DNA of 11,702 bases from Lachnospiraceae bacterium UBA1718 (lineage in GTDB: Bacteria; Bacillota; Clostridia; Lachnospirales; Lachnospiraceae). The DNA is taken from positions 1 to 11,702 of the forward strand of contig DCIU01000040.1 in the NCBI GenBank assembly GCA_002317245.1, read 5' to 3'. Shown one piece after another: positions 9,201-11,702 of this stretch (its first letter is position 1; each line of letters begins with the position of its first letter). Made by a program: the position numbers and the translations under genes. A model generated the notes under the pieces. It saw only the letters and a program-made list of their open reading frames with translations, had not been told where the DNA came from and did no database searches.

Positions 9201-11389
9201 CAATCGGCGGTAAGGTTGACAAGCTCATGCAGATGATGACAGGTAGAAAGAGCTCTGGTAATAAGGAGGGAATGCTTGATGGCTCGGACAATATAGTTGA
9301 GCAGCTTGGTATTTCGGATCTGTGTGATGTTGTGGCTAAGTATGCTGCACATTTCGAAAAAGATGGGCGTGCTAAGGAGCTTATTGAAAAAACAAAGGGC
9401 ATCGCAGTCATGGCTGGCAATATTATGAAGAATATTGTTAATAAGCCTAAGACTCTGGATAAGGATCAGAAGGCTATAAATGACTTCAAACCTGATGATA
9501 GCCTGACGGATGAAAAGAATGAGAAGGCTCTGAAAACTCTTAAGGATCAGCTTCATAATGATTCTTTCTCTACTACAGGAGACATTGTTAAGGCTGTTGA
9601 CCTTAAGGCTACAGGTGAGATGCTTGCTGCCTTCATGAGCGACAAGAAGAACATAGAGGAGACTAAGAAGTATACCAATATGATTAACCTTCTTAAGGAT
9701 CAGGTTGCGGACTTATATGTACAGTTCAATTCAACCCAGGAGCTCCATAAGGATATTGCGGCTCTGAACCTTAAGAATTTCAAGGATGCAATCGACACTC
9801 TTGACAAGAAGGGATCTAAGGAAGGCTGGTTATATGCTGCCGGCAATGCAATCTATACAACTGCAACCCTATCACAGAATGTGTGCAAGGTAATGCTTAA
9901 GCGTGACAAGAATAGATTCAAGGATGAGGATGGCAATGATACAGGCAGCAGCTTCACAAAGGTAGTTAATACTGATGGAATGGTAGAGGACAGACTGATA
10001 TCAGATATGTTCAAAGAATCCGGCGTGGATGACATTATCGATATGTTCGAAACTATTGGTGGCCTTGTCCCAATTGATTCGGTTAACAAGGCTGTCACTG
10101 ACATGGTTGCGCTCAAGAAAGAGGGCGTGTCAATGGCTGATAAAATACAGAAGGCTACCAAGGGTGATTTCAAGGCGATTTTAGGAGATAAGGACAGTCT
10201 GCTTGAGGTTGGCGCAGATAAGCTGGCAAAATACATGAAGGAGCATGGCTCTGAACTCGGAGCGGAGTTAACTGCTGAGGTTAATGCCTATGTTTCTCAG
10301 GCTAGCAATCTTATAACATCATTTACTTCAGATAAGGATCTCTTTGACCAGATTGCAGATGTGGATCTTAGCAAGATGGCTGAGCAGCTTAAGGGTACTA
10401 AGCTTGAAGGCATGATGGATTCTATATCAATTGCCAAGGATATATATAATGCAGGCCATGGAATCGTATATGATGCCCAGGGCGTCTACAAGTATTTCAA
10501 GAATTCCTTTGACTTTGGTGGAAAGGGAACCGACTACAGCGGAAGAGAAATATACCTTAAGTGGAAGGATAAGAAGGTTGTCGGAGACAGAATTAAGCAG
10601 CTTTATATGTCTGGTGAGCTTGAGCATATGATTAAAGCCGGTACAATGGTTAAGGATAATATGGGTAACCTGGTTAACTGTGCCATGGGAATATATAACT
10701 CATATAACCTTTATAATGCAGATGCAGATTCTGAGGTCTACTCTCAGGACGATGAGATTGCAAGAGAAGTATCTTACGAGGAGCAGAATAAGGCAATCAA
10801 AGAAGAGAAGTTCAAGATATCCAAGGAAGAACAGGAACTCTCAGAGAAATCCATGGAGAGAAATAAGAGCCTTGGTAAACTTGGTACAGCCTATGGGCAT
10901 GAAAAAACGCAGGATAATATTATAGACCTTTTAACTGGTGCTGCGTCATCATCCCTCAAGGTTTCCGTCGATGTTACGGGTACTATTTCGAGTCTGGTTA
11001 AGGAAGCAGGTGAGTTCGTTAAGTTCTTCAATAAGTGTCTGACAGACGAGAGCGTAATTAATAAGTATATAATTAATGGTCTTGGTCGTGAGACATATGA
11101 AAAATACCGTGAGTATGCAATTCAGAACGGAAGAAGCACTAAGGAAAGCTCGCTTGTAAAGGGAACACTTCGAATGATGGGCTTCAAGAACGGAATGGAA
11201 GCAAGAACGTTTGTCGGAAGACAGATTGTCCAATCCCTCTTATTTGCATTAACTGATGCTAATACTCTTAAGGGCATTAAGTCCCGTGCCGAGGCTATTC
11301 TTAAGATGGTGGGCAAGGATGGACTTGCTGGCCGCATGGATGAAGCTGCGCAGGTAGAATTGTATGATGCACTCATTGGGGCAATGTGA
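260..11389 (+). CDS. Giant helical protein of unknown function, 3,709 aa
   Basis: The frame runs from ATG 260 to TGA 11387-11389 without a stop. Codon use is consistent (AAG, CTT, AGA, GAT) and gives a coherent, mostly helical protein, so this is a real gene. I do not recognise a family. Visible parts by residue: Gly/Gln/Pro/Val-rich head 1-32; helical region with SLSMVERDVL at 175; Lys/Glu/Ala-rich coiled-coil-like 315-427; long helical region to about 1687; charged linker 1688-1731; three divergent repeats 1941-2452; charged linker 2553-2679; about eight short helical units 2952-3485; charged linker 3497-3540; C-terminal domain 3545-3709 ending LYDALIGAM. Cys and Trp are rare. There is no Sec signal, clear membrane span, LPxTG, RTX, RHS/YD, HExxH or Walker A. 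Its terminator lies about 60 bases downstream. It could be a cytoplasmic scaffold, an injected or secreted effector, or (less likely given its length) a tape-measure-like protein. Confidence 0.95.
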   Translation: MPGDNNGQGAGGPVQQVQTQPVQQVQVQEQRPDYLNKDFAQFVRDNLQREDRYSMERGDNLSFNNAYNGLTDVRLSATLKKTHSKTIKRYSERSEKMRGDLYTEKKNTVKHKEPKDCSENEIKRALNDLKNFDIATLKMGDDKEFAENYVARKKILDEQLVNGERAYYHFLSKSSLSMVERDVLYPLLTKYEALKDIKDYMEVRSSFIMSPYYKYMKRYVEKCSKEELVRILNNSVNKEFDNYKEDRQNVNANEETRAERIKRKGRTEELLQFLSLGLALKNHSVHEKSKFVTLQKTISELKAPVWEDERATQNAELQKARRSKIDAEKAEAKKREIGAGKDAIDLDKLKKKNVYSFLKHDDNEVLGILTGELKVDLTKFGEDLYLADKNMDAALKEQINQRIADIQKRKQEEKEREAAKRAEIERATGVHVAYTEQEKMAELNKARLEMIEKGIAGIDVEKWTLGKYLGVKVGESTLKDSIVRLLSDFLLSDNRTKLDAADNAIMTRLLLLFNSRVEAHEAYIENYVDNGAFYECTHGNKAFATKLKNFIMELMGEDLLLPVNVDLEYRIQTKCACREFGLFAVNDKLENKYKEFAKEFPMYAKNREVMKSDFIQKLFELDGDKFIEKIAQLKAKAEFHDLAIEEMLDDTNLTANNKRKVLGKIKEALGVRYLGSNLSDVRLLTDSFLKNPSSLYLLDNDELKAYRRLDRKEPDEIQNSYKNLVLNELLFGRDGAQDIFDNYSDDEKMDMFLECIRNNAAIKEKFPNLSAENVEALELLGYEEISELTDIVYDGISKYKSALDSWKDHEGKLKMQCVARGLMSGLSFGVAAYRATAMAEKMEKESEKQRVHHDNLFHGSLLGTTDADRTIDYNYENIAGESIWFEKMWGIRVREADNATIERIKKQQVAHNIWELAKSAHLDTTNEDDWQVIGGGEDSLFDVIKAIALADNEVKCLLNGKAKADVVLNKDSLHDILDNYATRYGTDIDELKNRIAIFFTNAKKEADKSGLDISGEFMLFDSGFDMFSTKGMFAGSLLDSNNDNYEKALSKASELLANRIKEVRSKAENGSIDPESEIKLSRFISGMKETDLPTKTERLAAEKYNLEHFGVKNFDEAVTKWHSIFTNNDLKDASDEKLDRLQQNMERLLEYNNGEFALIAKSLLRSPKIIANLNGSDEEVRKFIEKLSYGFKPFLKAGKSHFAFIMEQFISNNYDMIEEACLRDVPATVDEWAPALNKYEDMVMKTKIASQSSLNERLDEIFQYSENVMKGGIDAIITAAQNDPKFFELLVADKKGLKKYVKDYLTNIKENSADVLVKGFKVKYKYDDIQGNNARLKKLQEIGKTIRDSEASIAHNRLVESTVDDMKKKGIEKDKDFDTIRKLNLKIAERPSVYLDEKTGKGYTTDVARTCMAKVEASLKKLKLENRVPATLKSFLAEYVYENKFVDLNNEILWLMGVYMNLKDQIKHVENAGKKIKDEDLVFDASRAAIWTFIHTKSHDIPSDAKRHRFYDNSDPARLLKDGKVDIDPSVLYTAIQDEIGKLGNTTLAELEGKTDAEKEEIIKRNRNKYKALKKELANRLVGMKYADDFVIVSEEDKKELKSVKGTAEEERTVRELRRITGDNTIEFKRIQYNAEGSFGLELMHKVHKQQVTQDPNGFEVVSDTIVDELFDINSIDVEKLDDIAKRRLKLFKKAMKEQKANKEKEEKAAKKAAKKFVEDVKFEEKNPEKLIPKMDVARDVEYQQFKEVEDLNKKIQTIPAFLTHPLMIAEYNDFTKAANLAAFTMSRDEFVRFVNDRQRYFEYTSNVIKALKDKIDPVEDNKYYLSQLPGQDMEPMTLEQANANKEMQLKGFLPIIRERILADLEKADGNLPAVDQAYIDEIYNTFTESNEYYKQLLAQRVSSADDHLDEKFYYGQKGLEDFNGIIANSNDKSLIKKYKSLSSDEKLLFAAALSIGSPSDFDVNAGTMSIIDKVNGEKRKEAVESAYKAYISGENKKFSVDFEAALAVLYDKQASKYNPLEKKVRDLIGQKDRIVLNSAAFDAAYTIVEAARGQKQQQDTCNLTILGDARVSLKQAGNLGYHKSNLLALNDNKPHDLFSFRNALTTIANSDKTAFGTEDSVKGIFGRTNRKNLFDRLLKLEDSELQLLVTVLQDRTILDYKTKAVATGDTVERVNGKKRDIIKSQYLATNNTKLDLMRDSKSEAKVTTALTTLLSFQLRDDVEITGGSVSEFERSSFERKTLIDWRLLEEAFIFMDELKLDESRLMAVKRSSDWILQSGNVKAIDEYEKLKAQTSSDKGFGDTSFDRMLNENAVTDDEKDLVFGFQSLSEEDKALFIRALEHRDILDISCKNKYKSLILGMEQNYVNADGRYALLDEYVKYSRNGSKLNVGPNNHYLAMQSLLSTQVADDLSKKELENCYALEKFASSRDTAIDWELFRNALQFVNRAKLEKNSYYEDKEMLRSLGDYEKIGSFQFNYGLIRKNLNSEYSRTSRFLASRARKKMMDIVPTGNMKKLLGLVLSTNQMNEVNKSGFLLNGTGTASASARNEVLVAKLDKKIEAHNTASADTNARMEAIKKEISAIKDAANDNEDEKLTPAQAGKIKDLEAEYIKLKALKAKHDATAKAESEERLNLVKTSETMLRKEKDEIFDTVQDEKATDKQKAAAKAKYKALTGEEFVKPEELSVNVVKKESELAKVALNGANPTKDEEEKKKNPYVSTYKMDTLLNGTSVQSMAIAERLSQLADAQGISVSFEKLEGENLVTAVWTTTTKEKMSEERYQFINDSFAKAIKEAEKAAVDTKTGLTERELVAVFCKNHGLQNYYENATVMTDLFENMKVLDGHPELEKYEKQISAINQSIEKIVILANSERSTRYKMQGFDATSIVTLAETINTDTANNETAKDILKGAKTATEFYNTSIKAFNELKDAYDAFTTDMSTDRKLLSLMSEQSLGDVIKVFSKYDESGKVQLIADTMSGMKTIGGKVDKLMQMMTGRKSSGNKEGMLDGSDNIVEQLGISDLCDVVAKYAAHFEKDGRAKELIEKTKGIAVMAGNIMKNIVNKPKTLDKDQKAINDFKPDDSLTDEKNEKALKTLKDQLHNDSFSTTGDIVKAVDLKATGEMLAAFMSDKKNIEETKKYTNMINLLKDQVADLYVQFNSTQELHKDIAALNLKNFKDAIDTLDKKGSKEGWLYAAGNAIYTTATLSQNVCKVMLKRDKNRFKDEDGNDTGSSFTKVVNTDGMVEDRLISDMFKESGVDDIIDMFETIGGLVPIDSVNKAVTDMVALKKEGVSMADKIQKATKGDFKAILGDKDSLLEVGADKLAKYMKEHGSELGAELTAEVNAYVSQASNLITSFTSDKDLFDQIADVDLSKMAEQLKGTKLEGMMDSISIAKDIYNAGHGIVYDAQGVYKYFKNSFDFGGKGTDYSGREIYLKWKDKKVVGDRIKQLYMSGELEHMIKAGTMVKDNMGNLVNCAMGIYNSYNLYNADADSEVYSQDDEIAREVSYEEQNKAIKEEKFKISKEEQELSEKSMERNKSLGKLGTAYGHEKTQDNIIDLLTGAASSSLKVSVDVTGTISSLVKEAGEFVKFFNKCLTDESVINKYIINGLGRETYEKYREYAIQNGRSTKESSLVKGTLRMMGFKNGMEARTFVGRQIVQSLLFALTDANTLKGIKSRAEAILKMVGKDGLAGRMDEAAQVELYDALIGAM
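296..343 (+). repeat. Imperfect 24-bp tandem duplication in the N-terminal head
   Basis: Two adjacent 24-base units (296-319 and 320-343) match at 20 of 24 positions and encode PVQQVQTQ followed by PVQQVQVQ. The unit is in frame, so copy number could change without breaking the gene. The flanking sequence (MPGDNNGQGAGG before, EQRPDYL after) is also low-complexity, indicating a flexible head of about 32 residues ahead of the first helices. Confidence 0.8.
1202..1540 (+). other. Coiled-coil-like Lys/Glu/Ala-rich region (residues about 315-427)
   Basis: Two highly charged helical runs, beginning AELQKARRSKIDAEKAEAKK and EQINQRIADIQKRKQEEKER, flank a short mixed segment near YSFLKHDDNEVLGILTGELK. 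Long alternation of Lys/Arg with Glu, few Pro or Gly, and regularly spaced Ala/Ile/Leu are typical of single long helices or coiled coils. It probably spaces the N-terminal region from the next folded part. No heptad score was calculated. Confidence 0.55.
5321..5452 (+). other. Short charged Lys/Glu/Ala linker (residues about 1688-1731)
   Basis: The segment contains KKAMKEQKANKEKEEKAAKK and ends near FEEKNPEKLIP. It looks like a solvent-exposed helix or flexible tether. It falls just before the region that leads into the three large repeats, so it is a likely domain boundary. Confidence 0.5.
6080..7615 (+). repeat. Three divergent internal protein repeats of about 100-125 aa (residues 1941-2452)
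   Basis: Copies begin at residues 1941 (SLSSDEKLLFAAAL), 2140 (KLEDSELQLLVTVL) and 2328 (SLSEEDKALFIRAL). Copies 1 and 3 share S-L-S-x-x-D/E-D/E..K-x-L-F-x-x-A-L; copies 2 and 3 both continue to R-x-I-L-D, ungapped over 21 residues. Copies 2 and 3 close on I-D-W followed by a similar helix (IDWRLLEEAFIFMDELKL at 2244, IDWELFRNALQFVNRAKL at 2434), about 105 residues after their openings. Copy 1 has a matching helix at about 2037 (LNSAAFDAAYTIVEAA). Spacing is 199 and 188 residues. The copies have diverged too far to be seen as DNA repeats, so the duplication is old. The alignment was done by eye. Confidence 0.6.
7916..8296 (+). other. Charged coiled-coil-like linker with altered codon use (residues 2553-2679)
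   Basis: This stretch is dominated by Lys, Glu, Ala and Asp, with runs such as RMEAIKKEISAIKDAANDNE and KIKDLEAEYIKLKALKAKHD, and probably forms helical hairpins or a coiled coil. It separates the large-repeat region from the C-terminal third. Lysine is often written AAA here (for example in the AAA AAA pair near 7991), whereas most of the gene uses AAG heavily. The change could reflect later insertion or expansion of the linker, or simply weaker selection. Confidence 0.55.
9113..10714 (+). repeat. Array of about eight divergent helical units of 38-45 aa (residues 2952-3485)
   Basis: Units lie at residues 2952-2993, 3017-3060, 3114-3156, 3170-3212, 3255-3296, 3318-3355, 3369-3413 and 3450-3485. 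Each opens with a short amphipathic helix, often hydrophobic-x-D/N-L/V-x-D/K-hydrophobic-hydrophobic (SLGDVIKVF, GISDLCDVV, GVDDIIDMF, DLSKMAEQL, SGELEHMI). Each then has a second, longer helix with small or hydrophobic residues every third or fourth position, frequently Gly/Ala-spaced (AAGNAIYTTATLSQNVCKVM, AKDIYNAGHGIVYDAQGVYK, VNCAMGIYNSYNLY). Gaps between units vary, with Asp/Lys-rich connectors and a Gly-rich insert (FDFGGKGTDYSG) before the last. Identity is low; the pattern is in hydrophobic spacing, so the boundaries are approximate. Confidence 0.45.
10748..10879 (+). other. Charged linker before the C-terminal domain (residues 3497-3540)
   Basis: The segment has DDEIAREVSYEEQNKAIKEE and KISKEEQELSEKSMERNKSL, a Glu/Lys-rich helical tether. 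It separates the short helical units from a final domain of about 165 residues that includes GFKNGMEARTFVGRQIVQSL and ends at the stop codon. The C-terminal domain is not one I recognise. Confidence 0.5.
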
Positions 11390-11447
11390 TGTGTAATTAG
11401 AATCATTTCAGTAGTATCACTTAAAAAGTAATAAGGGAATAAATGTT

Positions 11448-11475
11448 AAAAGGTGGCTAATTTGCCACCTTTTTT
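11448..11475 (+). terminator. Rho-independent terminator of the giant gene
   Basis: A 10-base-pair stem (AAAAGGTGGC at 11448-11457 with GCCACCTTTT at 11464-11473) closes a 6-base loop, and the T-run continues through 11475. It lies about 60 bases after the TGA stop and ends the acetyltransferase-giant gene transcript. The A-run on the left arm could also give some termination from the other strand. Confidence 0.92.
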
Positions 11476-11550
11476 CTGTATACAAGAGTAGCCTCTAAGT
11501 TGGCTTGCCGTTATGAGTTTTAAAAAGGACAAAGTATAGACGTATTTGCG

Positions 11551-11584
11551 TTGAAATTCTTACAATAATTGATTAAGATATAAT
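11551..11584 (+). promoter_or_regulatory. Possible promoter for a downstream gene
   Basis: A perfect TATAAT is at 11579-11584. The best -35 match, TTGAAA at 11551-11556, is 22 bases away, longer than the usual 16-18. Closer alternatives (TTCTTA at 11557) match poorly, and no extended -10 TG is present. The position, after a terminator and before a possible new gene, is reasonable, but the box could be chance in AT-rich DNA. Confidence 0.3.
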
Positions 11585-11677
11585 CACAATAAAAGCACGT
11601 CGATTATCAAATCTGCCAAATAACATGTCTGGCATACAATCACCTGCTTAATACAACTTATTAACTGCAGGAGATAT

Positions 11678-11702
11678 GTGTCAGAAAGACTAAAGATATA
11701 TT
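11678..11702 (+). CDS. Possible start of a next gene, cut by the window edge
   Basis: A GTG at 11678 opens a frame reading MSERLKIY to the window end. It is preceded by AGGAGA at 11669-11674, only about 4 bases away, which is closer than usual. The ATG overlapping it at 11676 reaches a stop after five codons (MCQKD). Eight codons are too few to judge coding potential, so this is only a candidate. Confidence 0.2.

Larger units (their letters stand above)
11390..11702. other. Intergenic region after the giant gene
   Basis: This stretch of 313 bases is AT-rich. Besides the terminator it holds an isolated TATAAT and a weak candidate start at the right edge. I see no tRNA, riboswitch, repeat array or mobile-element end. 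Small inverted repeats (for example TGCCA...TGGCA at 11614-11634) have arms too short to call. Confidence 0.6.

Noticed and set aside
9913..9957. DEDGNDTG as a calcium-binding EF-hand or RTX loop
   Set aside because: Positions do not fit the D-x-D-x-D-G loop or the GGxGxDxxx nonapeptide, and it occurs only once.
260..11389. Giant gene as a phage tape-measure protein
   Set aside because: No tail genes or phage features are adjacent, the neighbour is a GNAT enzyme, and the length would imply an implausibly long tail. It is kept only as a remote alternative.
11490..11505. AGCC...GGCT hairpin after the terminator
   Set aside because: It has only four base pairs with an eight-base loop and no T-run, which is expected by chance.

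Overview
The window is almost entirely one giant gene. An ATG at 260 opens an uninterrupted reading frame of 3,709 codons (260-11389), roughly 420 kDa of mostly helical, Lys/Glu/Asp/Asn/Leu-rich protein. I cannot assign it to a named family. Low G+C, a perfect AGGAGG Shine-Dalgarno, and a strong preference for AGA (Arg), CTT (Leu) and AAG (Lys) suggest a low-GC Firmicute, most likely a clostridium of the Lachnospiraceae type. This placement is inferred from composition and style only.

Layout. Bases 1-260 hold the C-terminal end of a GNAT-type N-acetyltransferase whose start lies outside the window. Its TAA stop shares one base with the giant gene's ATG (TAATG), so the two are very probably co-transcribed and translationally coupled. 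Bases 260-11389 are the giant gene. Bases 11390-11702 are non-coding, with a clear Rho-independent terminator just after the giant gene, an isolated TATAAT box, and a weak candidate start of a next gene at the very end.

Reading the giant protein by eye gives this order: a short Gly/Gln/Pro/Val-rich, probably disordered head (about 1-32) containing a small tandem duplication; a helical N-terminal region; a Lys/Glu/Ala-rich coiled-coil-like stretch (about 315-427); a long region of unrecognised helical sequence; a short charged linker (about 1688-1731); a set of three divergent repeats of about 100-125 residues (1941-2452); a charged linker with different codon usage (2553-2679); about eight divergent 38-45-residue helical units (2952-3485); a second charged linker (about 3497-3540); and a C-terminal domain of about 165 residues. 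I see no signal peptide, convincing transmembrane span, cell-wall anchor, RTX or RHS repeats, protease or nucleotide-binding motif.

How the genes may work together is inference. A GNAT enzyme immediately upstream of, and coupled to, a giant Lys-rich protein suggests the enzyme could modify that protein. The disordered head and lack of a Sec signal fit either a cytoplasmic structural protein or a cargo of a specialised secretion or injection device, but no such device is visible here.
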